A stretch of 64,000 bases of DNA. Source: Bacteroidota bacterium. GTDB lineage: Bacteria > Bacteroidota > Bacteroidia > Cytophagales > Cyclobacteriaceae. The number at the start of each line of letters is the position of its first letter. Positions within the stretch are counted from its first letter, which is position 1. The stretch lies in the NCBI GenBank assembly GCA_018266055.1, contig JAFDYT010000007.1, positions 738 through 64,737 on the forward strand, read 5' to 3'. Below the pieces are notes generated by a model. That model saw only the letters and a list, made by a program, of their open reading frames with translations. It was not told where the DNA came from and searched no databases. Below are positions 14,464 through 23,636 of this stretch, piece after piece. The position numbers and the translations under genes are program-made.

Positions 14464-14532
14464 TTGCTTAGGCTAGTCTTACTTCAGACAATAGTAAGCC
14501 TCCATGCGGACGGAAATCAGATTTTTGAATTT

Positions 14533-15318
14533 TTAAAGGCTATCAATATATCCCTTCCACTGATCTAAAAGGGCAGCCTCTGTTATATTCAATGACGCAA
14601 GTACCTGTTCACGTTTAGTGAAGGGCAATAATTCCATTAGCTTCGCTCGGCCATATCGTTTATCAATAAACATAACCAGCGATCCGGATAATCCATACTT
14701 TAACTTACCGCTCCAAAAACCATCCAGTCCTTTCGGAATCTTATTCTCAGCAATTGCTTTTTTCACCTCGGCTATCCGTAAAGAGTCGCATTGGCCTGAG
14801 GCATAAGTTGCTAATCCTTCCACAAACCAGTCAAGACCTTCTACGGTTGAAAAATCGGGGCTTCCGTTTCGTTGGCCATGAAATACATGCACCAGTTCAT
14901 GGGTAATTAACTGCTGGGTTTTGATCGTTTGAGCATACACATGTTCACACGCTTCACTGTCCCATCGCGCGGGTGAAATCATATCAAATTTTTTTGCTAC
15001 GCCGCTGGCTACCATCCAGCACTCCGATTTGAAATCCGGCATACCCCAATCTTTTTGCCAGGTGCTGTCAAGGGAGTGGCGATTGGCATGCACGTACACG
15101 TCAAAGGTTTCGCGGTAGGGTGAATTGAAAAAACTCTTCACTGAGCCCAATCCATTATTAATTAGCGTTAAATACGCTTCTTTATTTTGGTTATCCAGCG
15201 AAGTATAGTACAGTGAGTAGTTTTTGTACTTGGCCACCTTCCAGCGATTGTCAGGAAATTTCCAGCTCATTAGCGCTAGGGCAGTGAATCCGATCAGTAG
15301 TAACAGGATTGATTTCAT
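14533..15318 (-). CDS. Peptidase MA-like zinc metalloprotease
   Basis: A 261-aa protein with one N-terminal hydrophobic segment (residues 3-18), serving as a signal or anchor. HELVH at 140-144 supplies two zinc-binding histidines and the catalytic Glu. Glu167 in DWFVEGLATYASG is the likely third ligand, which makes it a gluzincin like the peptidase MA-like family. The domain in front (YYTSLDNQN, FDVYVHANR) fits the same family. It probably acts outside the cytoplasm on an unknown peptide. It is convergent with the array and is not part of an evident operon. Confidence 0.75.
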   Translation of the reverse strand: MKSILLLLIGFTALALMSWKFPDNRWKVAKYKNYSLYYTSLDNQNKEAYLTLINNGLGSVKSFFNSPYRETFDVYVHANRHSLDSTWQKDWGMPDFKSECWMVASGVAKKFDMISPARWDSEACEHVYAQTIKTQQLITHELVHVFHGQRNGSPDFSTVEGLDWFVEGLATYASGQCDSLRIAEVKKAIAENKIPKGLDGFWSGKLKYGLSGSLVMFIDKRYGRAKLMELLPFTKREQVLASLNITEAALLDQWKGYIDSL

Positions 15319-15477
15319 TTGTTCGTTTAGTTTGCTCTTAGACGAGGATTATTAATCAGGGTTACAGGAAAATTGATTAGTACGCAAAATATTAAGACAA
15401 ATCGCTCTGACTTTGACAATCGGGGAAGTTGGCCTATATTCGGATGATGAGTGTAGTTTGACTTGGACAATTTGGAC

Positions 15478-15978
15478 ATGATAACTTTAGACGACAAACT
15501 ATGGAAGGAACTGAAAGGCGGATACAAAGTCGTCTATGACGTTTCCGTTCCCCTTAGAAAGCTTGAGCGATCAAATGACAAGAAAGAAATCAATAAAATT
15601 TATGAGGAACTATGGAACGAACTCCATCATCAAGGAGACGTTGAATTGGCTTCATATCTTGCGCTTCCTCAGCTTGTCAGAATAGCCAAAGACAAAAAAC
15701 TTTTTGACTGGAACGTTCTGGCAATATGTGTCACCATTGAACAACAAAGACACCAGGAGAAAAATCCTCCCCTCCCAACATAGTACGCCGATTATTATAA
15801 AGACGGACTGATTGAATTGAAGAAATTTATTGTAGACAATTTAGTGTCGGTGGATGATGAGATAACCTTGCGATCAGCATTTTCTGCATTAGCAGCATGT
15901 AACGGGCAAATCAAACTCAGCAGGGCAATCCTCGAAATGTCAGAAGATGTATTAGATGAATTCCTTGAGCATTATTAG
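15478..15978 (+). pseudogene. Hypothetical gene interrupted by an in-frame TAG
   Basis: From ATG 15478 the frame reads ITLDDKLWKELKGGYKV through to KNPPLPT, then TAG (15781-15783). It continues in the same frame without other stops as YADYYKDGLIELKKFI, SAFSALAACNGQIKL and EDVLDEFLEHY to TAG at 15976. The continuation has the same composition and a natural ending, so this is one gene of about 166 codons with a nonsense change at codon 102. The first 101 residues could still be made. No function is known. GGAC words before the start resemble the array. Confidence 0.65.
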
Positions 15979-16137
15979 ATACGAGAATGTGAGCCTATTC
16001 GCGCAGGAGTGGCCTCACCTTTATCTTCCCTTTACCAGCCGCTCATCCTGTCAGCATTGAATTATCTATCATAAAAAACTATTTTGTAGCCTGTATGACC
16101 ATACGCGTCTGACTCCAGGATTTTAACAACCTATACA

Positions 16138-16707
16138 ATGAGAAAACTGATCTTCTTTATGCACACCTCCCTCGATGGATTTGTGGCTGGCCCGAACGGT
16201 GAAATGAACTGGATAAAAGTAGACGAAGACATCTTCGACTTTGTAGGTACCATGACTGATAAGTCAGACATGGCGCTGTATGGTCGCGTGACGTACGAGA
16301 TGATGCAAAGCTACTGGCCTACCGCCGGCGATGCACCCAATGCCTCCAAGCACGACAAAGAACATTCCGCATGGTACAATCAGGTAGCCAAGGTGGTGTT
16401 GTCAAAAACCATGAGCGACAAAGGCCTTCTCAATACGCAGGTGATTGCCGACCAGCTTGCCGACAAGATCAATGCGCTGAAACGAAAGGACGGTAAGAAC
16501 ATCCTCATTTTCGGAAGTCCCTCCGCGTCATATTCTTTGCTCGCGCAAGGCCTGATCGATGAGTTTTGGTTGTTCGTCAATCCGATCTTGCTGGGGAAGG
16601 GTATCTCCTTATATAAAGGAGCCACGGAAACGACTAAGTTGAAGTTGATCGAATCAAAAACCTTTGCGTGCGGCGTGATCGCACTGCATTACGAAGCCGT
16701 GCGTTAG
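16138..16707 (+). CDS. RibD C-terminal/dihydrofolate-reductase-like protein
   Basis: A 189-aa protein opening MRKLIFFMHTSLDGFVAGPNG, the standard start of the RibD_C/DHFR-like family ('S.DG..AGP.G'). GRVTYEMMQSYWP follows at about residue 48, KNILIFGSPS at about 120 and ELWLFVNPILLGKG-like residues near 145. The family binds NADPH and reduces pteridine- or pyrimidine-type substrates; many members (YyaP, YwjB) have no known substrate. It is a single gene, with ATG 16138 directly after a short AT-rich leader. Confidence 0.85.
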   Translation: MRKLIFFMHTSLDGFVAGPNGEMNWIKVDEDIFDFVGTMTDKSDMALYGRVTYEMMQSYWPTAGDAPNASKHDKEHSAWYNQVAKVVLSKTMSDKGLLNTQVIADQLADKINALKRKDGKNILIFGSPSASYSLLAQGLIDEFWLFVNPILLGKGISLYKGATETTKLKLIESKTFACGVIALHYEAVR

Positions 16708-16746
16708 GAGCAAGCTCACAGATTGCCTTCCAACCTAAGTGAACTC

Positions 16747-18378
16747 CTAGTCTAGCCCCCATTCTTTCATCACCTCGTTGGTAAATATTTTCTTCACGTC
16801 GGGGTTGGGCAACACTTTGTCGCGCGCGCTTTTCCAGGTCTGCATGCTTGAGCCATACATGGAAGTAAACTTTGCTTGGTCAAGATCGGTCAGTTTCCCC
16901 AGGTGAAACCGGAAGGGAATTCCTTTGGCCCGCATCTCACTCCATACCTTGTGATAAAAAGATTTCGTGCGGTCGTTGAGAATACCGTCGGCTTCAAGGC
17001 CGCATGTTACTTCTTTAAAGAAATTGCCACCCAAACAAGCGTCGGAGCAGCGCACGTAACGCAGCGAGTAAACCCCTGCAAATTCGGGAGCGTTTTTCGG
17101 CGTATGTTTCTGAAATATTTCCAATACGCGCATTACATCAGCAGGGTTAACAAACATAGTGCTGCCGGCCAGGGCAGAGGGCGGTCCTTCGCCGGTAAAG
17201 ATTTCGCCAAGTGTACCAATCTGCGTTTCTGTTTTGTAAGCGAGTTTTAAAATCGTAGCCACCGTAGCAGGGATAGCCTCAGGGTCGTGTTGATCAATCT
17301 TCGACAGCAACCGGATGATGTCATTGGGTATTCCACCAAACAGGTTTCGAAAAAAGGTGCGGAGCTTATGAAACCTGATGCCCAGGTAATACAGCTCGTG
17401 CTTTAGCCAATCTAAAAAGGTTTTCTTCTTCCGTACCATTCGGTCAAGCTTATATCCATAGGTGACAATGGCTTTTCCGGTTTTGGTGGCTACATCAAAG
17501 GCATAGGGATCAAAAACAACCTGAAGGTGTTCCATCGGCTGGCCCTGATAGTCGGGAAACCCAAAACCGGAGATATCAAGTTTTTCAATGAGGTTGATGA
17601 GCTTGTCGTTATACAGAAAGGTTTGTCGTATCAGTTTAAGTTGGTAAAGGCTTTCTGTTTCGAGTAAGACTCCGTGGATGAATCCGATCCCACCGATACC
17701 CACGACGGCTGCGTTAAATACATCGTCATCTTCGATGCACGTGTTGATATTAAAAGTCGAGAGGAAAGCATCGCTTACCACCTTGGCGGATTTCTTTTGA
17801 ATCCATACGTGATCAGAAGGGTTAGGGCCGGTGACGATGTGCAGCCCGGCGACGCAATTGTGAATGGCGCCCACAATTGGATTTGAGCCGTGCGTGCCGG
17901 TGGAAAACGCACCTACAATGGTTTGGCCGTCGCTGGCACCGGAAGTTTTAAGTGACCTGCGTTTTTTCTCGAGGTAGCTGTTGAGTTTTTTAACTCCAAG
18001 TCCGCATTGACAGAAAACGAAATCACGGCTATCTGTTTTTTCAGGATCCTTGACCCATTCTTTGGGCAGATCAAAAACGAGATTCATCCCTTTGTCAGCA
18101 TTTGACGAGGTGTCGATCATGATTCCATCGGGGGTTGTGTTCACCGGCGTCCATGACCACCCTGAGCCAAAGGCTCTCACTGTAGTTTTGGAAAGGATCA
18201 CGTTGCCCAGTGTTTCCTGAATACACTGCGTCATGGCATTGTACTTTTCAATGGAAGATTTTCCTTTCGGATTCTTGCTTGTGAAAAGGTATTGAATGGA
18301 TACGGAGATGGTTTGATGAAAATTTGACCAGCGCTTACTAGTGGTCGGCGTAAAAGGAGAGCCTTTTTTTAGAATCAT
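16747..18378 (-). CDS. FAD-linked oxidase, aldonolactone-oxidase-like (VAO family)
   Basis: A 543-aa flavoprotein. Residues about 40-220 form the FAD-binding PCMH domain: VRAFGSGWSWTP (68-79), then TSGASDGQTIVGAFSTGTHGS (145-165), where His in GTHGS is the usual position of the covalently bound flavin in aldonolactone oxidases. The C-terminal substrate domain is divergent, with the ending FTNEVMKEWGLD. It probably oxidises a sugar lactone or alcohol using oxygen or another acceptor; the substrate is not readable. It has no signal peptide and is transcribed away from the next plus-strand gene. Confidence 0.75.
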   Translation of the reverse strand: MILKKGSPFTPTTSKRWSNFHQTISVSIQYLFTSKNPKGKSSIEKYNAMTQCIQETLGNVILSKTTVRAFGSGWSWTPVNTTPDGIMIDTSSNADKGMNLVFDLPKEWVKDPEKTDSRDFVFCQCGLGVKKLNSYLEKKRRSLKTSGASDGQTIVGAFSTGTHGSNPIVGAIHNCVAGLHIVTGPNPSDHVWIQKKSAKVVSDAFLSTFNINTCIEDDDVFNAAVVGIGGIGFIHGVLLETESLYQLKLIRQTFLYNDKLINLIEKLDISGFGFPDYQGQPMEHLQVVFDPYAFDVATKTGKAIVTYGYKLDRMVRKKKTFLDWLKHELYYLGIRFHKLRTFFRNLFGGIPNDIIRLLSKIDQHDPEAIPATVATILKLAYKTETQIGTLGEIFTGEGPPSALAGSTMFVNPADVMRVLEIFQKHTPKNAPEFAGVYSLRYVRCSDACLGGNFFKEVTCGLEADGILNDRTKSFYHKVWSEMRAKGIPFRFHLGKLTDLDQAKFTSMYGSSMQTWKSARDKVLPNPDVKKIFTNEVMKEWGLD

Positions 18379-18792
18379 AGCAAGTGGGGTTTGGTGTAGT
18401 TGAATTTACCATTTGTTTGTAAGTGGGCAAACCCGGAAAGTGGATTGGAGGCTTAAGAACAGCCTAATTCGCGGTAGTTGCCACGGTTATGGGTACCGAA
18501 TTCTGCTTCTACTCTACCGAATTCTTTTCTAAAGCTACCAGATTCTAATTGGTGTCTTATAAAGTGAATAGTCCGAAAAAAAAGTGATCACTTCGTGGGT
18601 GATGGCGTGCATTTCATACCTTTTGAATTCTAAACCCAGGTGCAACCTGATTTGGATTAACCTCGTTAAACAAATCATAAACCTGACGCCATTCGATAAA
18701 TTCTTACCGCTAATTCAATACGCTGACGTATCAGATTGTATTTCTCCTTAGCAATGTTAATGGTAGTCCAGTAAAAAAACCTCTCACAAAAA
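18379..18792. other. Divergent intergenic region without a recognised gene
   Basis: These 414 bp lie between two divergent genes. The sequence is AT-rich, with no open frame that looks like protein and no tandem or attC-like repeat. It presumably contains the promoters of both flanking genes, but I cannot place them with confidence. Confidence 0.5.
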
Positions 18793-19182
18793 ATGAAAAA
18801 GTCTCCCGTTGTCTTATTGACAATCGTTGCGGCACTTTCGCTTGGCGCTTGTGCCGTGCAGAACATTCCTCAGAATATGGGACCTCCTGATCCCATGTAT
18901 GCCGATGCCACCAGCGACACTACTCGCCAGACGCCGGTGGTGCTCAACCCTCCTGTAATTCAGTACGATTATTATTACCGCTCGTATTTCTTCGACGACA
19001 TGTATCGTCTTTTTTTTCCGCGCCGCTACTACAGTGTAATCACTCAGCCCGGCTACGTGCCACGGCACAAGCGCCCCATCCGCAGCTCTACTATTGCAGT
19101 ACACCATAGCCGCAGCATGCCATCCTCCAACCGAAGAGGTGGTTTCGGAAGAACAGGATCCATACACTCAGTTGTCAGTTAA
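18793..19182 (+). CDS. Hypothetical lipoprotein, Tyr/Arg-rich
   Basis: A 129-aa protein with a signal peptide and lipobox (LGAC, Cys20). The mature part is rich in Pro, Tyr and Arg (YDYYYRSYFFDDMYRLFFPRR) and ends in a Ser/Arg/Gly-rich tail. No domain is recognised. It is followed after 11 bp by the ATP-grasp gene, so the two may be co-transcribed. Confidence 0.65.
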   Translation: MKKSPVVLLTIVAALSLGACAVQNIPQNMGPPDPMYADATSDTTRQTPVVLNPPVIQYDYYYRSYFFDDMYRLFFPRRYYSVITQPGYVPRHKRPIRSSTIAVHHSRSMPSSNRRGGFGRTGSIHSVVS

Positions 19183-19193
19183 TCGGATTTCAA

Positions 19194-20330
19194 ATGAAGC
19201 GTAAGACAATAATGCCCCGCCCAAACTGGCAGGCGAAAGTAGAACAACTTGGTTTTGCATATCATACACTGGATGGCGTTACCTATTGGGACGAAAGTGT
19301 GTATTATGAATTCGAGCGGCGCCAGATTAATACCATTGAGCGCAGTACCAATGAAATCTATCGGCTGTGCCTGAAGGCTGTGGATCATGTGATTCGGCAT
19401 AGAATGTATGACCGGTTTTGTATTCCCACCGAACACATTGCCAAACTGGAAGAAAGCTGGAAGAACAACGAGCCTTCGGTGTACGGTCGCTTTGACCTGG
19501 TGTGGGATGGCGATGAAAAAGGAAAACCCAAGATGCTTGAGTTCAACGCTGATACACCTACTTCGCTTTTTGAAGGCTCGGCAGTGCAATGGTTCTGGCT
19601 CAATGATTTTGACTTCCGACTGGATCAGTTCAACTCTATTCATCAAAAATTAGTCAGTCGCTGGAGGGCGTTGGCCCCGCGAATCAACGGGAAGACGCTT
19701 TACTTTTCCTGTTTGCATCAGTTTCCGGAAGACGTGGTCAATGTTAACTATCTCCGCGATTGTGCGGTGCAGGCCGGCATCAACACAAAATTTATCAGTG
19801 TGCATGACATTGGCAGGAGGAAGAATTCATTTGTAGACCTGGAAGAAAACGAGATTGAGTTTATCTTCAAGTTGTACCCGTGGGAGTGGATGGTGAATGA
19901 AGAATTCGGAACACTGCTGAACCGCGCCAATACGCTTTGGATAGAGCCGATGTGGAAAATGATTTTGAGTAACAAGGCGATCCTTCCTGTGCTCTGGGAA
20001 TTGTTTCCGGGCCATCCCAACTTATTGGAATGTTATTACGATGATCCAAGGACAATGACAGCCTACGCACAAAAGCCGTTGCTTTCACGCGAGGGCGCGA
20101 ACGTTACGCTGGTGGAGAATGAAGATGTGATCTCTGAGACAACCGGCGAGTACGGAGAAGAAGGTTACGTTTTTCAACAGCTTCAAAAGCTCCCTGACTT
20201 TGACGGAAACCGCCCGGTGATTGGATCGTGGGTTATTGGCAATGAGTCGGCGGGCATGGGCATTCGCGAAGCGAACTCACTTGTCACCGATAACTTCAGT
20301 CGGTTTGTGCCGCACCTGATCGTTAATTGA
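19194..20330 (+). CDS. Glutathionylspermidine synthase-like ATP-grasp protein
   Basis: A 378-aa protein of the GSP synthetase / YgiC-YjfC family. Typical segments are YWDESVYYEF (about residue 42), GRFDLVWDGDEKGKPKMLEFNADTP (about 100-125, with the conserved EFNADTP), YPWEWM, LWIEPMWKM, and the C-terminal VFQQLQKLPDF then GSWVIGNESAGMGIRE. These proteins carry an ATP-grasp fold and ligate a carboxylate to an amine. E. coli Gss also has an amidase domain, absent here. The substrate of the single-domain family is not known to me. It lies behind a lipoprotein gene. Confidence 0.85.
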   Translation: MKRKTIMPRPNWQAKVEQLGFAYHTLDGVTYWDESVYYEFERRQINTIERSTNEIYRLCLKAVDHVIRHRMYDRFCIPTEHIAKLEESWKNNEPSVYGRFDLVWDGDEKGKPKMLEFNADTPTSLFEGSAVQWFWLNDFDFRLDQFNSIHQKLVSRWRALAPRINGKTLYFSCLHQFPEDVVNVNYLRDCAVQAGINTKFISVHDIGRRKNSFVDLEENEIEFIFKLYPWEWMVNEEFGTLLNRANTLWIEPMWKMILSNKAILPVLWELFPGHPNLLECYYDDPRTMTAYAQKPLLSREGANVTLVENEDVISETTGEYGEEGYVFQQLQKLPDFDGNRPVIGSWVIGNESAGMGIREANSLVTDNFSRFVPHLIVN

Positions 20331-20331
20331 G

Positions 20332-21186
20332 TTACTTCTTATTGACCTGGTTCTCCCAACCGGTTTCTTTCAAGGCAGGATCATTTTCTTTTTTGAGAAA
20401 ATCGGCATTGCAGAATGAATCGGCTTCCCATTTCAAAATCGCTTCATCAGGCACAATGCTCACCGGTGTTTTCCATGAGGTTGATGTCTCGGCATACGCC
20501 AGATTCGACTGCGAACAATAGCAGGAAATGATAGACCAGCGCGGACGATCAGAAAGGTTAGCTTCTGAGCGGTGAAGCAAATTACTGTGAAAGATGAGCG
20601 CGTCGCCGGGGTTGAGTTCACAGTACACGAGCTCCATAGTTTGTAAGGCATTATTCACCATGACCATGTCAGCGCCCACCTGTTCGCCGGCAAAGCCGTG
20701 ATTCACCCGGCCAAGTTTGTGCGAACCTTTAATGACTTGAAGGCATCCATTTTTTGGGTTGGCTTCGGTGAGCGCTACCATGACGCTGATAAGTTGATCA
20801 GGAAACATAAACTGATTCTTATACCAGTAGCCGTAGTCCTGATGCCATTCCCACGCTCCACCCACACGTGGTTCCTTTTGCATCAGCTTGGTGTGGAAGT
20901 GACAGACCGGCGCATCGCTGTCAAGCAGCGGACGTATGGCGTTGATCATTCGCTCGCTGCGCGACATGTAGCCAAACACATCGTTGCCGGGTGTGAACCA
21001 CAACGAAAGCCTGGTCTTCTTACCGGATTGATCATTCAGGTCGAGGGCATTTTTCTGCATGGCATCGTCGGCAAGCGCGGTAGAATACATTTTGTCCACT
21101 TCCGGCGGGCTGAAAAATCCTTTGATCAGCACGTAGCCGTCGCGCTGGTAGGTTGCTATTTGATTGGGAGACAAAGAGAAACTCAT
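20332..21186 (-). CDS. Phytanoyl-CoA dioxygenase (PhyH) family protein
   Basis: A 284-aa non-heme iron, 2-oxoglutarate-dependent oxygenase. The HxD iron motif is WHQDYG (His115, Asp117) and the distal histidine lies in HSNLLHRS (about residue 205). GCLQVIKGSHKLG is the typical core strand, and a 'PGDALIFH' segment leads to the distal His. The family hydroxylates small molecules such as fatty acyl-CoAs, ectoine or amino acids; the substrate is not evident. It is convergent with the ATP-grasp gene, with 1 bp between the two stops. Confidence 0.85.
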   Translation of the reverse strand: MSFSLSPNQIATYQRDGYVLIKGFFSPPEVDKMYSTALADDAMQKNALDLNDQSGKKTRLSLWFTPGNDVFGYMSRSERMINAIRPLLDSDAPVCHFHTKLMQKEPRVGGAWEWHQDYGYWYKNQFMFPDQLISVMVALTEANPKNGCLQVIKGSHKLGRVNHGFAGEQVGADMVMVNNALQTMELVYCELNPGDALIFHSNLLHRSEANLSDRPRWSIISCYCSQSNLAYAETSTSWKTPVSIVPDEAILKWEADSFCNADFLKKENDPALKETGWENQVNKK

Positions 21187-21365
21187 GACGATAGGGTTTA
21201 ATCAAATTTACAGCAGCCGCGGATTAAATCCGACACTTATTTTACAGTGCCAGATTAACGAATAGCGGTGATACACCCGATTTTAAAGTCAGAGCGGGAA
21301 TTAGTCACTTTAATTTTTGATAATCATCATGATTTTAGCCATTGAGGTGAGCGAGATTTATACTT

Positions 21366-22124
21366 GTGGCTTTCCCCGGAATAACGCCTGATGACAGATC
21401 GATTTGCTATCGCCTCGGTGTAGCCTTAGCGTTGATGTGTAGTTGTCATTCAATCTATTCTCAATCAAGAAAGGAAAATTTCATTTCCAGAGACGCTCCG
21501 AAAGACATAGTTAAGCACGATGATCTTGAAACCGAGCTAGAGTTTTATCCCTTCAACATGATTGTACCCAGCGACCCTGTGATCAAAAACGAGGTCATGT
21601 TTGACTACCACAAGACATACAAGAAGGAAAAACTGTTGGCCGGTGTTCGTTTTTTTGCTGACGCCAACACTCACTGGGCAAAGACGCGCGACATGAAAGA
21701 CCTGATCATGTACACCGAAGTGTATTATGGCTTTAAGAATTTTCAGCTTGGCGCGGAAACAGGAAGCGTAACAGCGCAAGAGTATTTAAGCATTGGGCCG
21801 CAATATGTAGGTTACGACACGCGATTATTCAGAAGAGCCGCGTTGGTGAGCCGGGTATTGCCTGACTTTGTGTTAGGATATGAATTCACCTCGCAGGAGT
21901 TTAACATTCACGACAAGATAAAGATTTCGTCAACGGGTATGGGGCGCATGGTTTTTCCTTCCTATCAAACCGTAGTGCAAGCCTCCTTGTGGACTTCGTT
22001 TGAAAAAATTAGGGGAATCTATTTTGGGGTGGAATACGAATACAACAGCGCCACCTTTTATAACAACTGGAAATACGAAACCAACCACGAATTATTTTTC
22101 GGGATAAAGGCAGAACTGCACTGA
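21366..22124 (+). CDS. Probable outer-membrane beta-barrel protein
   Basis: A 252-aa protein if started at GTG 21366. Residues 17-32 form a hydrophobic stretch ending SIYSQ, compatible with a signal peptide. The mature part shows repeated amphipathic strands such as EKLLAGVRFFADANTHW, VYYGFKNFQLGAETGSV, EYLSIGPQYVGYD, PDFVLGYEFTSQEF and GIYFGVEYEYNSATFY, and ends FFGIKAELH, so a small barrel is likely. No family is recognised. The start codon is uncertain because no ATG fits well. Confidence 0.6.
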   Translation: MAFPGITPDDRSICYRLGVALALMCSCHSIYSQSRKENFISRDAPKDIVKHDDLETELEFYPFNMIVPSDPVIKNEVMFDYHKTYKKEKLLAGVRFFADANTHWAKTRDMKDLIMYTEVYYGFKNFQLGAETGSVTAQEYLSIGPQYVGYDTRLFRRAALVSRVLPDFVLGYEFTSQEFNIHDKIKISSTGMGRMVFPSYQTVVQASLWTSFEKIRGIYFGVEYEYNSATFYNNWKYETNHELFFGIKAELH

Positions 22125-22134
22125 CCGGAAAAAA

Positions 22135-22560
22135 CTATTTAAGGATGTATCCGAGTCCGAAGCGCAAACCAAACGAACCGGTGAAATAGAAATCGCCCAT
22201 TCCTTCAAACCTCAAGTTTTGACTAAGGGGTTTTGAATAGCCAAGGCCGATCGCTGCATCGTTGGCACCGATCAGTCCTCGCATGCGAATGAACACATGG
22301 TCATTGGCATACCACCGCATGCCCATCACGAAAGAGCTTTTCTGATTGGTAGTCCATAACTCGGCACCGACACCTACAGCAAAATGGCGCACTACGAAAT
22401 AGTTGCCCTCAAAACCGAGTTGCGCTTTTTTGAATAGTGCTTTATTGTCCGTCTTCAGCAGATCAAGGCCTCCGCCAATCAACACGTCATGCGTACTTTG
22501 GGCTTTGCCCGCAAGAGCCAACAAACACATAGAAAGGGTAATCAGATATTTCTTAAGCAT
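22135..22560 (-). CDS. Hypothetical small beta-barrel protein
   Basis: A 141-aa protein with a signal peptide (residues 1-20, ending AGKAQS). Strand-like segments are AQLGFEGNYFVVRHFAVGVGAELW, FVMGMRWYANDHVFIRMRGLIG, AAIGLGYSKPL and FEGMGDFYFTGSFGLRFGLGYIL. The C-terminal 'FGLGYILK' suits outer-membrane barrels. It lies downstream of the YCF48-like gene with a 49-bp gap, on the same strand. Its role is unknown. Confidence 0.65.
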   Translation of the reverse strand: MLKKYLITLSMCLLALAGKAQSTHDVLIGGGLDLLKTDNKALFKKAQLGFEGNYFVVRHFAVGVGAELWTTNQKSSFVMGMRWYANDHVFIRMRGLIGANDAAIGLGYSKPLSQNLRFEGMGDFYFTGSFGLRFGLGYILK

Positions 22561-22609
22561 AATCTATTTTATGGTGCAAAGGTATAATCGTTTTCACATA
22601 ACCGAAAAA

Positions 22610-23632
22610 TCATTTCGATGTGATTACGGCAATTTTTCCGTTTCCCGCCGCAATCAATAACGATCCTTCTCTGGCTTTTCGCACTACGTGAAAACCTTTT
22701 TCGTCTGAGATTGGCTGCCAGTTTTCACCCCGGTCGTTGGAAAAATCAGCTCCTTGCGGGCCAATGGCAATGAGATAATCGTTGCCGAGATATTCTACGC
22801 ATTCGCGAAGGCCGCGTGTAGGCCGGATGGGCAACGTCCAGTCTTTCCCTTTGTTGAGCGTGAGGAATACATGTTTTCCATTTTGCGATTCGTTTTTAAA
22901 ATCACCGCCAACGACTACGCCATATTTATCTTTCCAAAAGACAGCCGAGAATGCACCGGTGCTTTCTTCACCTTGAATCACCGGAAGGGTTGCTACCGTC
23001 CAGGTAACACCATCGTCTTTGGAAGTCCACAAGCGCGAAATTTTTCCACCCGTTGTGATCATGATTTTCTTTTTATCATAACAACGCAACCCGGTACCGC
23101 TCGCCGCGAACGAAGCTTCACCTTCCTTCAAGGTCGGCCTGTTGCTTTCCGGAAGTTCTTTCCATGACATGCCGCCATCTTCGGTGGCAAGCAAAAGCAT
23201 TTTACCGTTGATCGGGTCGCCGTAGGCAATTCCTTTTTTGTCGTTCCAGAAATCAGCACCGTCGATAAACGCTTCTTTAATTTCATTTTCATAAACAGTG
23301 ATCCAGTTTTTTCCGCCATCGGTGGTGCGAAAGATGTAGGCAGGTGAGCCTGCATTCGCGGCAACGCACGTGAGCGAATCAAATGCATAAACAGACCGGA
23401 AGTCCAGGGTTTCAAAACCCGGGATCTGTCTGAACGACCACGATTTTCCGCTGTCAATAGTTTTTCCGATCCAGCCTTTGCTTCCGCCTGCCCAGGCTAC
23501 TTTGTCGTCGATTACGCTGAGTGCACGAAAGGAAGATTTAACAGGAACTGTAAAATTTTTGAAACGGTAGTCTTGACTAAAAACACAATGTGCGGCGACA
23601 AAAAGCACGCCACCTAAAATCCATTTCTTCAT
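22610..23632 (-). CDS. YCF48/BNR-repeat beta-propeller protein
   Basis: A 340-aa exported protein. I start it at MKKWILGGV (ATG ending at 23632), 4 bp after the uvrB stop; upstream in-frame codons overlap uvrB. After the signal peptide come repeated Asp-box units of the form 'S.DGGKTW': KTIDSGKSW, TTDGGKNW, TEDGGMSW, SKDDGVTW, LNKGKDW and NDRGENW, giving a six- or seven-bladed propeller like YCF48/HCF136 and sialidase-like proteins. In non-photosynthetic Bacteroidota these are secreted proteins of unknown function. Confidence 0.8.
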   Translation of the reverse strand: MKKWILGGVLFVAAHCVFSQDYRFKNFTVPVKSSFRALSVIDDKVAWAGGSKGWIGKTIDSGKSWSFRQIPGFETLDFRSVYAFDSLTCVAANAGSPAYIFRTTDGGKNWITVYENEIKEAFIDGADFWNDKKGIAYGDPINGKMLLLATEDGGMSWKELPESNRPTLKEGEASFAASGTGLRCYDKKKIMITTGGKISRLWTSKDDGVTWTVATLPVIQGEESTGAFSAVFWKDKYGVVVGGDFKNESQNGKHVFLTLNKGKDWTLPIRPTRGLRECVEYLGNDYLIAIGPQGADFSNDRGENWQPISDEKGFHVVRKAREGSLLIAAGNGKIAVITSK

Positions 23633-23636
23633 ACGC

